From: Natronomonas salina
GTDB taxonomy: Archaea > Halobacteriota > Halobacteria > Halobacteriales > Haloarculaceae
NCBI RefSeq assembly: GCF_013391105.1
Contig: NZ_CP058335.1
Coordinates: 310,001-374,000 of the forward strand
Direction: 5' to 3'
Length of the DNA: 64,000 nt
Position 1 is the first letter of the stretch, and each line of letters starts with the position of its first letter. The position numbers and the translations under genes are program-made. Positions 27,434 to 36,583 of this stretch are shown in pieces. The notes under the pieces are model-generated. The model was not told the origin of the DNA. It searched no databases and saw only the letters and a list, made by a program, of their open reading frames with translations.

Positions 27434-27883
27434 ATGTCCCAGATCACGCTCATCGGCGAACGACTCGCGGACGTGGGGACGGAGTTCGTCTACGGGGGCG
27501 AGTCGTCCGCCTGCGAGGGCTGTCCGTACCGAGGGCAGTGCCTCAACCTCGTCGAGGGGCGCCGCTACCGCGTGACGGGGGAGCGCGACTCCGGCACTCT
27601 GGAGTGCGCCGTCCACGACACCGGCGTCACCGCCGTCGAGGTCGAGCCGGCGCCTGTGCTCGCGAACGTGCCCGCCAACGCCGCCTACGCCGGGAGCAAA
27701 GCCGAACTCGCGGGGTCGTGCCCCTACACGGAGTGTCCGAGCCACGAGTACTGCGAACCCGCCGGCGTCGAGTTCGACGAGGAACGGCAGATCACGGAGG
27801 TCGTCGGCGACCCGCCGCACGACTTCTGCATGCTCGACCGCGACCTGAAGCTCGTGGAGTTCGCGGCCGAGGAGGACGCCTAG
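27434..27883 (+). CDS. UPF0179 family cysteine-rich protein
   Basis: 149 residues from ATG 27434. Archaeal UPF0179 protein. It has eight cysteines in a fixed layout: ACEGCPYRGQC (27, 30, 36), one in LECAVH, SCPYTECPSHEYC (three) and one in HDFCMLD. Such spacing suggests Zn or Fe-S binding, but the function is not known. It begins 85 bases after the DUF5820-like gene and 37 bases precede the SDR gene; all three run in the same direction and may be co-expressed. Confidence 0.9.
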   Translation: MSQITLIGERLADVGTEFVYGGESSACEGCPYRGQCLNLVEGRRYRVTGERDSGTLECAVHDTGVTAVEVEPAPVLANVPANAAYAGSKAELAGSCPYTECPSHEYCEPAGVEFDEERQITEVVGDPPHDFCMLDRDLKLVEFAAEEDA

Positions 27884-27920
27884 GCGAACGCTTTTACTCG
27901 ACGCCGCCGCGTACTGTCGT

Positions 27921-28691
27921 GTGTTATCGAACATCACTGCCCTCGTAACCGGCGCCAGCCAGGGGATCGGCGCGGAGATCGCCGAGACGTTCGCCGACCA
28001 CGGCGCGAACGTGACGCTCGCCGCGCGCAGCGACGGGATATACGAGACAGCCGAGCGCATCGACGATGACCAGGGTCTCCCGGTCGAGACCGACGTGACC
28101 GACGAGGCCAGCGTCGAGGCCGCGGTCGAGGAGACCGTCGACGCATTTGGCGGCCTCGACTGCGTGGTCAACAACGCCGGGGTGGCGGGGCCGGTCCAGC
28201 CCTTTGACCGGGTCGACCCCGAGGAGTTCCTCCACGTCCAGAACGTCAACGTCGCCGGGCCGCTGGTCTGTGCGAAGCACGCCGCCCCGCACCTCCGGGA
28301 GAGCGACCGGGGGAGCGTCGTCAACATCGGCTCCATCGGCGGGAAGCGCCCCTACCCGAACCGGACGCCCTACGCCGCCTCGAAGATGGCACTCATCGGG
28401 CTCACCCGGACCCTGTCGTACGAACTCGGTCGCGACGACGTGACCGTCAACACGGTACTCCCCGGTCCCGTCGAAGGTCCCCGCATCGAGGACGTCGTCG
28501 CGAAGCAGGCCGAACTGGCCGACGTCGAGGACGCCGAACCGGCGAGCATCGGGCCGGACGACTTCGCCCTGCCCGACTACACCATCCCGCCGGAGGACGT
28601 CGCCGAACAGGTGGCGTACCTGGCCGGGCCGCACGCTCGGAAGATCACCGGACAGGAGATCGCCGTCGACGCCGGCGGGACCCCCTTCTAG
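27921..28691 (+). CDS. Short-chain dehydrogenase/reductase (SDR)
   Basis: 256 residues from GTG 27921. Classical SDR: cofactor motif TGASQGIG (residues about 10-17), NNAG at about 87-90, catalytic serine in IGSIGG and YxxxK in YAASK. Arg in AARSDG after the second strand suggests a preference for NADP(H). The substrate is unknown. 37 bases downstream of UPF0179. Convergent with the aspartoacylase-family gene. Confidence 0.9.
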   Translation: MLSNITALVTGASQGIGAEIAETFADHGANVTLAARSDGIYETAERIDDDQGLPVETDVTDEASVEAAVEETVDAFGGLDCVVNNAGVAGPVQPFDRVDPEEFLHVQNVNVAGPLVCAKHAAPHLRESDRGSVVNIGSIGGKRPYPNRTPYAASKMALIGLTRTLSYELGRDDVTVNTVLPGPVEGPRIEDVVAKQAELADVEDAEPASIGPDDFALPDYTIPPEDVAEQVAYLAGPHARKITGQEIAVDAGGTPF

Positions 28692-28697
28692 GCGCCG

Positions 28698-29549
28698 TCA
28701 GCGGGTCGGTCCGTCGGCCGTCGCCGAGGTTCCGTCGCTCGACGGGACGGCCGACTCCTCGCCGTCCAGGCGGCCGACGAGGTCGCCGGCGTAGCCGAAC
28801 ACTTTCTCGTAGCCGTACGCCGACAGTAAAACCGGGTAGAAGGGGCGGTCGGCGTACATCGACTCGCCGTCCGCGGCGGCGTACCGCTCGCCCTCGGCGA
28901 CCCGCTCGAAGTTGTCGACGAACACCTCGTAGGTCTCGGCCTCCGGCTTGGGGATCTGCTTGTCCATCCGGAACACCGGCAGCGGGTGCCGCCGGTTGGG
29001 TTCCTCGTCGCCCGAGAGGACGCCGGTCGCGACGAGGAACTCCCGGGCGAGTCGCTTGGCGTTCTCCGCGGCGGTCGCCGACCGCTGGAGGCCGCACTCG
29101 AGTTCGACGACGTCCGGGTAGCCGAGGAGTCGGCCCTCGCTGAACTGGACGGTCTCGACGAGCGCCTCGACGGAGAGGTACGAGCAGACCGACCGCGCGT
29201 ACCCGGTCGTCTCCTGGACGAGCGCAAAGGGCGCCGCGTAGGACCGCGTCGAGTGCAGCGAGCAGATCTCGCAGCCGCGGATCTCGTTGAGGAGGTCGTG
29301 GGCCAGCCGGCCTTCGTGGGTGTCGGCGTCGGGGGCGCCGGGGAACGCCCGGTTGAGGTCCTCGCCGACGTAGCGGACGCCCTGCGCGAGGGCCTTCTCG
29401 TTGGCAACGACGAGCTTGACGGGCCGTTCGACGTCGAGGTCGGCGTCGAGCAGCGCCTCGACGGCGGCGGGACCGCACGGCTCGTCGCCGTGGATCCCGC
29501 CGACGATGGCGACTTCGGGTTCGCCGTCGCCCAGCGTCTCGACGCGCAT
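28698..29549 (-). CDS. Succinylglutamate desuccinylase/aspartoacylase family protein
   Basis: 283 residues. Zinc-dependent M14-type hydrolase of the AstE/ASPA group. The zinc ligands are in VGGIHGDEPCGP (HxxE) and the later His in CSLHSTRS; DLNRAFPGAPDA holds the substrate-binding Arg. The catalytic glutamate would be in VELECG. Length is normal; the C-terminal 20 residues are Ser/Thr-rich and not conserved. The exact acyl-amino acid substrate cannot be read. Confidence 0.88.
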   Translation of the reverse strand: MRVETLGDGEPEVAIVGGIHGDEPCGPAAVEALLDADLDVERPVKLVVANEKALAQGVRYVGEDLNRAFPGAPDADTHEGRLAHDLLNEIRGCEICSLHSTRSYAAPFALVQETTGYARSVCSYLSVEALVETVQFSEGRLLGYPDVVELECGLQRSATAAENAKRLAREFLVATGVLSGDEEPNRRHPLPVFRMDKQIPKPEAETYEVFVDNFERVAEGERYAAADGESMYADRPFYPVLLSAYGYEKVFGYAGDLVGRLDGEESAVPSSDGTSATADGPTR

Positions 29550-29714
29550 CTGTCCCGAGATTACATCCCCGGGTGTATGAACCCCGCGTTTCGCTCAGCG
29601 CGGGTGCTGTGGGATACGACTGACGTCCGTCGACGACCCACCCTGCGCTGGTCGGCGCGTCACGTGGAGTAGAAGCGATTCAGAATTCGCCGCAGCGGGA
29701 GTTCGACCTCGGCG

Positions 29715-29888
29715 TCACGCCCGCGAGAGGGTCGGCGAGACCTCGGTCACCTCTTCGCGACAGCTCGAGCAGCGGTCCTTCTCGAGGGCGATGTAGACGA
29801 CGTCGCACTCCGAACACTGGAAGAGCGACGAGTTCGGCTCCGTGGCCTCCGTCTCCTCGTCCGCCAAGGGCGAACTCGTCTCGGTCAT
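29715..29888 (-). CDS. Small zinc-finger protein
   Basis: 57 residues from ATG 29888, with in-frame upstream starts at 29933, 29963 and 29990. It contains two CxxC pairs, FQCSECDVVYI and DRCSSCREE, forming a zinc ribbon of the type common in haloarchaeal micro-proteins. A TATA-like atatatt at about 29977-29985 (complement) would give a start site near 29955, so the protein may instead begin at 29933 (MLGEKVRSVW). Function unknown. Confidence 0.6.
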   Translation of the reverse strand: MTETSSPLADEETEATEPNSSLFQCSECDVVYIALEKDRCSSCREEVTEVSPTLSRA

Positions 29889-30054
29889 ACTCTGTACGTC
29901 TGCCCAGACGCTTCGTACCTTCTCACCCAACATCTCGTATACCCCTGGGCCGTACACGGGCATAGTATGGATGGCCAATATATTAGCCATCTGTTTGGTG
30001 CTATCGCGTGACAATACTTGCTGTGGAAACGCGCTTTCTCGGCGGTACGAGCCG

Positions 30055-30630
30055 CTACTCCTGGGATCGGCCCATCGTGTAGAACTCGTCGTTCGGCCGC
30101 ATGTCGGCCAGCGTGGCCATCCGGTTCGAGAGGTTGAACACCGAGACGACGCTCCCGACGTCCCAGATCTCCTCCGTCGAGAAGCCCGCCTCCCGGAGGG
30201 CGGCGACGTCGCGGTCGCCGACGCGGCCGGGCTCCTCGGTGAGCTTCACCGCGAAGTCGAGCATCGCGCGGTGCTGCTCGGAGAGGTCGGCCGAGCGGTG
30301 GTTGGTCGCCAGCTGGTCGGCGAGCTTCGGCGCCTCCGCGAAGATGCGGAGCAGGGCCCCGTGGGCGACGACGCAGTAGAGGCAGTCGTTGACGCCGGAG
30401 ACCGTGACGATCAGCATCTCGATCTCCTCGCGCTCCAGCGTCGTGTCCTCCGTGAGCGCGTCGTGGTAGTCGAAGAACGCCCGGAAGTGACTCGGCTTGT
30501 AGGCGAACGCCGGGAAGACGTTCGGCGTGAAGCCCGCACGTTCCGTCTCCTCGTCGATGCGCTCGAGCAGGTCGTCGGGCAGGTCCGACCGGTCGGGGAC
30601 CGGGAACCGGCCCATCGCCGCGTCGTTCAT
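30055..30630 (-). CDS. Peroxidase-related enzyme (AhpD/carboxymuconolactone decarboxylase-like)
   Basis: 191 residues from ATG 30630. All-helical AhpD-like protein; the redox motif is NDCLYCVVAHGALL (CxxC followed by His three residues later), with IEMLIVTVSGV before it. The N-terminal FPVPDRSDLPDDLLERIDE is typical of the peroxidase-related subgroup (TIGR01926-like). It probably reduces peroxides through the CxxC pair, or acts as a disulphide reductant. Ends 4 residues after FYTMGRS. Confidence 0.86.
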   Translation of the reverse strand: MNDAAMGRFPVPDRSDLPDDLLERIDEETERAGFTPNVFPAFAYKPSHFRAFFDYHDALTEDTTLEREEIEMLIVTVSGVNDCLYCVVAHGALLRIFAEAPKLADQLATNHRSADLSEQHRAMLDFAVKLTEEPGRVGDRDVAALREAGFSTEEIWDVGSVVSVFNLSNRMATLADMRPNDEFYTMGRSQE

Positions 30631-30727
30631 ACGGTCCGTTGGGGCCCACCCACCAAAACAGGTTCCCCGGAATCGCCACCCGGCGCGGATGTACAGCTTC
30701 AAGTCGGATGCCGAACGAGAGAATGAC

Positions 30728-31210
30728 ATGTTGAAAGCGGGACACTACGGCGCGGCGCTGATGCTGTACGCGCCCGCCGGGTTCCACCTGCTGTCGGTCG
30801 ATCCGGGGCTGGCGCTCCTGGGGGGCGTCAGCGCCGTGGCGCTGGCCAGACTCCCCGACTACGACCTCCAGGTACCCTATATCGAACACCGGGGCATCAC
30901 GCACACGTTGCTGTTCCTCGTCCTCGTCGCCGGGACGCTCGGCGGCCTGGGCCACCTCTTTGCCGGCCACTTCGGGACGAACCAAGTGCAGACCGCGGGC
31001 CTCGGGGTCCTGGTCGCCGTCGTCGCCGTCGGGTCGCACCTCATCGCCGACGCCCTCACCCCGTACGGGGTCCCGCTGCTGTGGCCGCTGACGGGGCGGC
31101 GGTACTCCGTCTCGCTGGCGCCGTCGACGAGCCCCGTCGCCAACTACGGGCTCCTGGTTCTCGGCATCGCCGCGACCGTCGCGGCGGGGTACGTGGCCGG
31201 TCGGGCGTGA
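30728..31210 (+). CDS. YdjM-type membrane-bound metal-dependent hydrolase
   Basis: 160 residues, four or five membrane segments. The metal-binding histidine signature is GHYGAALMLYAP at the start, then YIEHRGITHTLLF and GSHLIADALTPYGVPLLWPL, matching PF04307 (YdjM, LexA-binding membrane hydrolase). Substrate is unknown, probably a lipid or membrane component. ATG 30728; no clear promoter besides gaacgagagaatgac upstream. Confidence 0.88.
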   Translation: MLKAGHYGAALMLYAPAGFHLLSVDPGLALLGGVSAVALARLPDYDLQVPYIEHRGITHTLLFLVLVAGTLGGLGHLFAGHFGTNQVQTAGLGVLVAVVAVGSHLIADALTPYGVPLLWPLTGRRYSVSLAPSTSPVANYGLLVLGIAATVAAGYVAGRA

Positions 31211-31272
31211 CGGTCCGGCGGTACGACGGAATAAACGGCCGGGAACGCCCTTTCCGTGCCGGATTTCACCGG

Positions 31273-31306
31273 GCGAATCTTTAATACGGGCCCTCCGGAG
31301 ATTCGC
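31273..31306. promoter_or_regulatory. Inverted repeat around acyl-CoA synthetase promoter
   Basis: Perfect 8-base inverted repeat gcgaatct (31273-31280) / agattcgc (31299-31306) with an 18-base spacer. The TATA-like ttaata (31281-31286) begins directly after the left half and the right half ends 5 bases before the ATG at 31312. For a leaderless gene this brackets the whole core promoter, as an operator would. Confidence 0.5.
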
Positions 31307-31311
31307 ACGTC

Positions 31312-32985
31312 ATGGAGTACCACAACGGAGGCCCGCTGCGGCACATGGGCGACCTGCCGTCGATGGCCGCCCACCGCTACGGCGGCAAGACGGCCATCTC
31401 GTTCATGGGACAGGAGACGTCGTTCGACGAACTGGAGGCCTCGGCCAACAGCGTCGCGAACGTCCTCGTCGACAACGGCGTCGAACCGGGCGACCGGGTC
31501 GGGCTGTACATCCCCAACACCGACCAGTTCCCCGAGGCGTACTTCGGGACCATCAAGGCCGGCGCCATCCCGGTCCCGCTGAACCTCCGGATGGACCCCA
31601 ACACCCTGGAGTTCGTCCTCCAGGACGGCGACGTCGACCACATGATCGGCTCGCCGCTGCTGGCCGGCGGCATGGACACCGAAGAGGGTCGCATCGTCGG
31701 GCCGACTGAGCTCGCCGAGGGCGCCGGCGTCTCGAACGTCTACGTCTCCGGCGTCAGCGACGACGGCGTCGTCAACTACTCGCAGGCGGTCGCCGAGGCC
31801 GACGACGACTTCGCGACCGTCGAGCGGGCCTACGACGACGTCGCCTGCCAGCCGTACACCTCCGGGACCACCGGCAAGCCGAAGGGTGTCCTGTTGACCC
31901 ACGAGAACCTGCTGTCGACCATCGAGGCCTACGCGAAGGGCGGCCTGTCCATCGACCCCGACGACAGCATCGTCCTCGTGCTCCCGCTGTTCCACATCTA
32001 CGCGCTGAACGCCATCCAGGGCACCTACCTCTACAACGGCGCGAAGATGCACATGATCCCGCGACCGGACCCCGAGATGATCCTCCAGACCATCTCCAGC
32101 AACGACGTGACGAACTTCGCCGGGGTCCCCGCCCTCTACAACATGATGTGGCAGGTCTACCGGGAGAACCCCGACGCCTTCGACATGGAGTCCCTGGAGG
32201 ACGTCGTCTGTGCGGCCGCGCCCCTCGCCGACGACACCCGCCGCACCATCGAGGAGGCCTGGGGCGTCCCGATGACCGAGGGCTGGGGGATGACCGAGAC
32301 CGGGCCGGCCGGGACGGTCGAACCGTCCCGCGGCGTCCGCAAGTCCGCCGGCTGCATCGGGCCGACGCTCCGCGGCATCGAACTGAAGCTCGTCGACCCC
32401 GAGACCCGCGAGACGCGCATCTCCGCGGACGAACTCGAGCCACACCCCGACGAGGACATCGACTTCTCCGACGAGGACCGGGTCACCGGCGAGATCGCCA
32501 TCCGCGGCCCGAACGTCTTCGAGGGCTACTACAACCGCCCCGAGAAGACCAGCGCGGTGATGGACGACGAGGGCTGGTTCTACACCGAGGACATCGCCCG
32601 CGTCGACGAGGACGGCTACTTCTGGATGGTCGACCGCGCCGACGACATGATCATCGCCGGCGGCGAGAACATCTACCCCGCGGAGGTCGAGGACGCCCTC
32701 TACGAGCACCCCGACGTCGCCGAGGCCGCCGTCGTCGGCGTCCCCCACGAGATCAAGGGCGAGGCGCCGGTCGCCTTCGTCGTCCTCGAGGAGGGCAGCG
32801 ACGCCGGCGAGGACGACCTCCGCGAGTTCAGCCTCGACCACGTCGCCACGTACGCCCACCCGCGGCGGGTCTTCTTCCTCGACGAACTCCCGCGCAGCGC
32901 GACCCAGAAGGTCCAGCGCTACAAACTCGAGGAGGAGGCCGAGGAGCGCCTCGACGGTCCGCTCGGCTCCAGCGAGGAGCTGTAA
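31312..32985 (+). CDS. AMP-forming acyl-CoA synthetase
   Basis: 557 residues, class I adenylate-forming enzyme. The phosphate-binding motif YTSGTTGKPKGVLLTHENL is at about residues 179-197; TEGWGMTETGPAGTVE is the A5 motif region, and VDRADDMIIAGGENIYPAEVE is the hinge with the A8/A10-side glycine loop; the catalytic lysine is in RSATQKVQRYK near the C-terminus. It activates a fatty or aromatic acid with ATP and CoA. No neighbouring catabolic gene fixes the substrate. An inverted repeat at the promoter suggests dedicated control. Confidence 0.9.
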   Translation: MEYHNGGPLRHMGDLPSMAAHRYGGKTAISFMGQETSFDELEASANSVANVLVDNGVEPGDRVGLYIPNTDQFPEAYFGTIKAGAIPVPLNLRMDPNTLEFVLQDGDVDHMIGSPLLAGGMDTEEGRIVGPTELAEGAGVSNVYVSGVSDDGVVNYSQAVAEADDDFATVERAYDDVACQPYTSGTTGKPKGVLLTHENLLSTIEAYAKGGLSIDPDDSIVLVLPLFHIYALNAIQGTYLYNGAKMHMIPRPDPEMILQTISSNDVTNFAGVPALYNMMWQVYRENPDAFDMESLEDVVCAAAPLADDTRRTIEEAWGVPMTEGWGMTETGPAGTVEPSRGVRKSAGCIGPTLRGIELKLVDPETRETRISADELEPHPDEDIDFSDEDRVTGEIAIRGPNVFEGYYNRPEKTSAVMDDEGWFYTEDIARVDEDGYFWMVDRADDMIIAGGENIYPAEVEDALYEHPDVAEAAVVGVPHEIKGEAPVAFVVLEEGSDAGEDDLREFSLDHVATYAHPRRVFFLDELPRSATQKVQRYKLEEEAEERLDGPLGSSEEL

Positions 32986-33030
32986 CGGCCGCGTCGTCGT
33001 AGATTCCTCCGTCGACGACCGTCCTCCGCG

Positions 33031-33627
33031 TCACTCGTCCGGCGAGATGCCGACGTCGGGGGAGTGCCGCTTCGACTCTATCGTCCCGGAGACGTGCTCG
33101 CCGTACTCCTTGGCGGTGATTTCGTCCGCGTTGTACTCCTCGGCCCAGGGTGTCTCGACCGTCGCGACGCCGTACGACGCGGGCGCGTCGTCGAGGACCG
33201 CGATCGAGAGGGCGACGGCGTCGTATCCGGACTCGACCAGTGACGCGTACGCACCCGCGAGGGACCCGACGTGGTGGACGATCCCAGTCGTCCGCCGTTC
33301 GGTGCTCCGGTACTCGACGTGCAGGACCTCCCGTTCCTCCTCGACGGTCTCGACCGACAGGTCGTCGGGCACCGCTCCCTCCAGGTCTCCGGGCTCTTCG
33401 ACGTCGGACCCGGCAGTCTCCTCGATCCGTTCGGCCATCATCGCCGTCCGTTCCTCGACCGGGAGTTCGGGCAGGTACTCGGCGACCGGCCACTCCTTGT
33501 TCGGCGGGAACTCCTTGCCGACGTCCTCGGTGCAGCCGGCCAGCAGGAAGGCGCCGGCCGCCCCCGCCCCTCGCAGCAGGTCGCGCCGCGTCCGCGACCG
33601 GTCCGATCCACCGTCGAGCGCGTCCAT
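33031..33627 (-). CDS. Tat-exported lipoprotein, unknown function
   Basis: 198 residues. The N-terminus has a twin-arginine signal (RTRRDLLRGAGAAGAFLLAGC) ending in a lipobox LAGC, so the mature protein should be attached to a lipid at Cys32 outside the cell. The mature part is acidic with VLHVEYRSTERRTTGIVHHVGSLAGAYASL; no known domain. Typical of haloarchaeal surface lipoproteins. Convergent with the acyl-CoA synthetase gene and divergent from the antiporter gene. Confidence 0.8.
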   Translation of the reverse strand: MDALDGGSDRSRTRRDLLRGAGAAGAFLLAGCTEDVGKEFPPNKEWPVAEYLPELPVEERTAMMAERIEETAGSDVEEPGDLEGAVPDDLSVETVEEEREVLHVEYRSTERRTTGIVHHVGSLAGAYASLVESGYDAVALSIAVLDDAPASYGVATVETPWAEEYNADEITAKEYGEHVSGTIESKRHSPDVGISPDE

Positions 33628-33721
33628 GTTCGGACGTCCGTGCGCGGGCGCCTAAACCGGCTGACTTGCAGCTGCAGGCGCCGCCCTGAACCGGGGGCTG
33701 TGCGTCTGTACTGGTGACTAG

Positions 33722-34981
33722 ATGGCCATCGAGCTGTACGACATCGGGTTCGTCGTCGTCGGCTTGGCGCTGTTCGGGGTGGCGATCCTCCCGCGGTTCG
33801 TCTCCGACAAGCCGGTCTCCATGCCGCTGTTCTTCGTCGGGTTCGGGATCCTGATCTTCGGCGCCCCGCTCGGCCTGCCGGCGCCGGACCCACTCGAGCA
33901 GGGACACCTCACCGAACGGCTCGCCGAGTTCGTCGTCATCGTCGCGCTGATGGGCGTCGGCCTCAAGATCGACCGGCCCTTCGACGTCGCCGGCTGGTGG
34001 TCGACCTGGCGGCTGCTGGCGATCACGATGCCGCTCTCCATCGCCGGCGCGGCGCTGATCGGCTGGTGGGCGGTCGGGTTCCTCGCGCCGACGGCCCTCC
34101 TGCTCGGCGCCTGCATCGCCCCCACGGACCCGGTCCTCGCCTCGGAGGTGCAGGTCGAGGACCCCGGCGAGGGCGACGAGGAGGAGCCGATGCCGGAGGT
34201 CGACGGACAGCAGGACGAGGTCCGGTTCGCGCTCTCCTCGGAGGCCGGCCTCAACGACGGCCTCGCGTTCCCCTTCACGAACCTCGCCATCGCCGTCGCA
34301 CTCGTCGGCCTCGCGCCGGGCAACTGGGTCGGCGAGTGGCTGCTCGTCGACGTGGCCTACCGCATCGGCGTCGGCACCGTCGTCGGCGCGGTGCTCGGCT
34401 GGCTCCTCGCCCGCGGCGTCTTCCTCATGGAGTCGGAGACCTCCATCGCGAAGTCCGTGAAGGGCCTGGAGGCCATCGCCGGGACCCTCCTGGTCTACGG
34501 CGCGACGGAGGTCGTCGGTGGCTACGGCTTCATCGCGGTGTTCGTCGCGGCCCTCCAGCTCCGCCACTACGAGCGGACTCACGAGTACAACGAGTCGCTC
34601 CACGAGGTCAGCGAACTCACCGAGCAGGCGGCGATGGGGCTCGTCATGCTGCTCTTCGGCGGCGCCATCGCCGGCGGCCTGCTCGCCCCGCTGACCCGCG
34701 AGGCGCTCGTCGCCGCCGTCGCCATCGTATTCGTCGTCCGGCCGCTGGCGGGGATCGTCGGCCTCCTCGGGTTCGACCGCGACTGGTCCGAGCGCGGCGT
34801 GATCGCCTTCTACGGCATCCGCGGCGTCGGGTCCTTCTACTACCTCGCACACGGACTGAACGAGGCGGCGTTCACGGACGCCGACCTGCTGTGGGCCGTC
34901 GTCGGCGCCGTCGTGCTGATCTCGATCGTCGTCCACGGGATCACCGCCGCGCCCGCCGTCAAGCGGTTCGCTCCGGGCTGA
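33722..34981 (+). CDS. Na+/H+ antiporter, CPA1/NhaP family
   Basis: 419 residues, about 12 membrane segments. Ion-site motifs: APTDPVLAS (residues about 137-145) and SSEAGLNDGLAFPF with the ND pair of CPA1 exchangers; IRGVGSFYYLAHG near the C-terminus contains the conserved Arg. A hydrophilic insert (EDPGEGDEEEPMPEVDGQQ) sits between the two ion-site motifs. It would exchange cytoplasmic Na+ for H+. Single gene. Confidence 0.9.
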   Translation: MAIELYDIGFVVVGLALFGVAILPRFVSDKPVSMPLFFVGFGILIFGAPLGLPAPDPLEQGHLTERLAEFVVIVALMGVGLKIDRPFDVAGWWSTWRLLAITMPLSIAGAALIGWWAVGFLAPTALLLGACIAPTDPVLASEVQVEDPGEGDEEEPMPEVDGQQDEVRFALSSEAGLNDGLAFPFTNLAIAVALVGLAPGNWVGEWLLVDVAYRIGVGTVVGAVLGWLLARGVFLMESETSIAKSVKGLEAIAGTLLVYGATEVVGGYGFIAVFVAALQLRHYERTHEYNESLHEVSELTEQAAMGLVMLLFGGAIAGGLLAPLTREALVAAVAIVFVVRPLAGIVGLLGFDRDWSERGVIAFYGIRGVGSFYYLAHGLNEAAFTDADLLWAVVGAVVLISIVVHGITAAPAVKRFAPG

Positions 34982-35049
34982 CGCGGACGTGCTTCGAGCT
35001 GCCGGCGGCGTGCGTCGGGCTCCAGAAGAGTCGGGCGAGGCCGAGCCGT

Positions 35050-35301
35050 TCAGACCAGTTCCTGGTCCTCGAGCTGCTCCATCACGTCGTCGACGAACGC
35101 CTCCGCGGAGTCGTACGGGAAGTCCCCGCCGCCGAGCTTCGTGTTGAGCTCCATAGCGGTCATCGAGAAGTCGTCGGACTCGAACGTCGTGCCGGGCCCG
35201 TTCGGCAGGGCCGGCACGAGGTCCATCGGGCTGTTGATCGGGTAGTCGGCGCCCTCGAAGGCGTCGAGCATCTGCTGGCGGAGTTCGTCTTTGTCGACCA
35301 T
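35050..35301 (-). CDS. MTH865-like family protein
   Basis: 83 residues. Small helical protein of the PF07747 (MTH865) type: EGADYPINSPMDLVPALPNGPGT, FSMTAMELNTKL and DFPYDSAEAFVDDVM fit the family. Structure of the founding member is an EF-hand-like helical fold; function is unknown. Tail-to-tail with the antiporter gene. Confidence 0.82.
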   Translation of the reverse strand: MVDKDELRQQMLDAFEGADYPINSPMDLVPALPNGPGTTFESDDFSMTAMELNTKLGGGDFPYDSAEAFVDDVMEQLEDQELV

Positions 35302-35371
35302 GAGCGGCGTAAGGTCGTCGCCGGTAAAGAGTCATCGACGGCGGACGCGGCCGCCGTCGGCGCGACCGCGG

Positions 35372-36517
35372 TCAGATGCCGAGCGTCGCCCGGAGGAAGT
35401 CCCGCGTCCCGGGTCCGAGCCCGACCGCGAGGATGGCGATCAGCAGGAGGTAGGCGTACCGCGGGCTCTCCTCGAAGATCTGGCGGTCGAAGACCCAGAC
35501 GACGGCGACGGCGGCCGCGACCTTGATGAGCAGGAACGGCCACGCCGTGCCGATGGCGTCGGCGAGCCACCCCTGCCCGATGGCCTCGTAGAACTCGCCC
35601 GTGTAGCGGACCGTCGCCCGGTTGACGACGTGCTTGGAGCCGTAGGAGACCGGGATGCCGAGGGCGTCCGTCCAGTCGAGGCTGAGGACGTTCGCGACGC
35701 CGTCGACGGAGTGGCCCCAGACGACGAGGATGCCCATCTCGCCGGTTCCCTCGTTGATGTAGGGGGCGTACCGTTCGGACGCCCACCAGTAGACCGCGGC
35801 GATGAGGGACGCCAGTCCGAGGGTGATGACGGCGACGGCGGGGTAGAACCCGACGACCGCCGAGGTCGCGGAGACGTACAGCAGGTAGCCGACGGTCGCG
35901 ACCAGCGCTGCCGCGCCGACGCCCCCGAGGACGGGTTCGAAGTCCTCGACCACGCCGCGGCGGGCGAGGGAGATGGTCCCGACGAGCGCCGCCAGCGTGA
36001 ACGCGAACACGGTGAAGTAGATGAACGGGCTGATGATGACCGCGACCGACGGGAACGGGACGAGCATCCCCAGGTTCTCCCTGACGAACGTGGCGTTGAC
36101 GTCCTCGACGACCCGGAGGGCCCCGCCCAGCAGCATGAACGGGAACAGCGCGAAGTAGAACCGCTTGGACATGCGGACGTCCAGCTTCCGGAGCAGGAGG
36201 AGCACGCCGATCAGCATGAAGACCAGCACGACCGCGTAGCTCACCGTCGAGACGGCCGTGTAACCGGGTTCGGCGTAGATTCCCTCCGCGCCGCGGCAGG
36301 CCGCCTGGCTGTACAGCCGTTCTGTCGTCCCGCCGGAGCGGACGGCACAGGAGGCGCCGTGGGCGTCGGCGTCGACGGGACCCCAGAAGTAGCGCCACAG
36401 GAAGCCGTCGTACACCTGGCGGGGGAAGGCGCCCGCGCCCGCGACCAGGACGGCCACGCCGCCGACGAACGCCGCCAGCCACGCGCGAGCGGAGTCGACT
36501 CCATCGGACAACTGCAT
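35372..36517 (-). CDS. DUF63 family membrane protein
   Basis: 381 residues from ATG 36517, about nine membrane segments. DUF63 (PF01889) is an archaeal membrane family; typical parts are FYFALFPFMLLGGALRVVEDV, ILVVWGHSVDGVANVLSLDW and the C-terminal LGPGTRDFLRATLGI. Two cysteines in an outer loop (ASCAVRSG and QAACRG) may pair. Its role is unknown. It lies 66 bases downstream of the inositol-phosphatase gene on the same strand, so the two may be co-transcribed. Confidence 0.88.
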   Translation of the reverse strand: MQLSDGVDSARAWLAAFVGGVAVLVAGAGAFPRQVYDGFLWRYFWGPVDADAHGASCAVRSGGTTERLYSQAACRGAEGIYAEPGYTAVSTVSYAVVLVFMLIGVLLLLRKLDVRMSKRFYFALFPFMLLGGALRVVEDVNATFVRENLGMLVPFPSVAVIISPFIYFTVFAFTLAALVGTISLARRGVVEDFEPVLGGVGAAALVATVGYLLYVSATSAVVGFYPAVAVITLGLASLIAAVYWWASERYAPYINEGTGEMGILVVWGHSVDGVANVLSLDWTDALGIPVSYGSKHVVNRATVRYTGEFYEAIGQGWLADAIGTAWPFLLIKVAAAVAVVWVFDRQIFEESPRYAYLLLIAILAVGLGPGTRDFLRATLGI

Positions 36518-36583
36518 GTCCGACTCCCCGGTCGGGGGCGGTTTCACGCTTCCGGTCGCGTCGCAGCGACCCGGGACGGCGGC

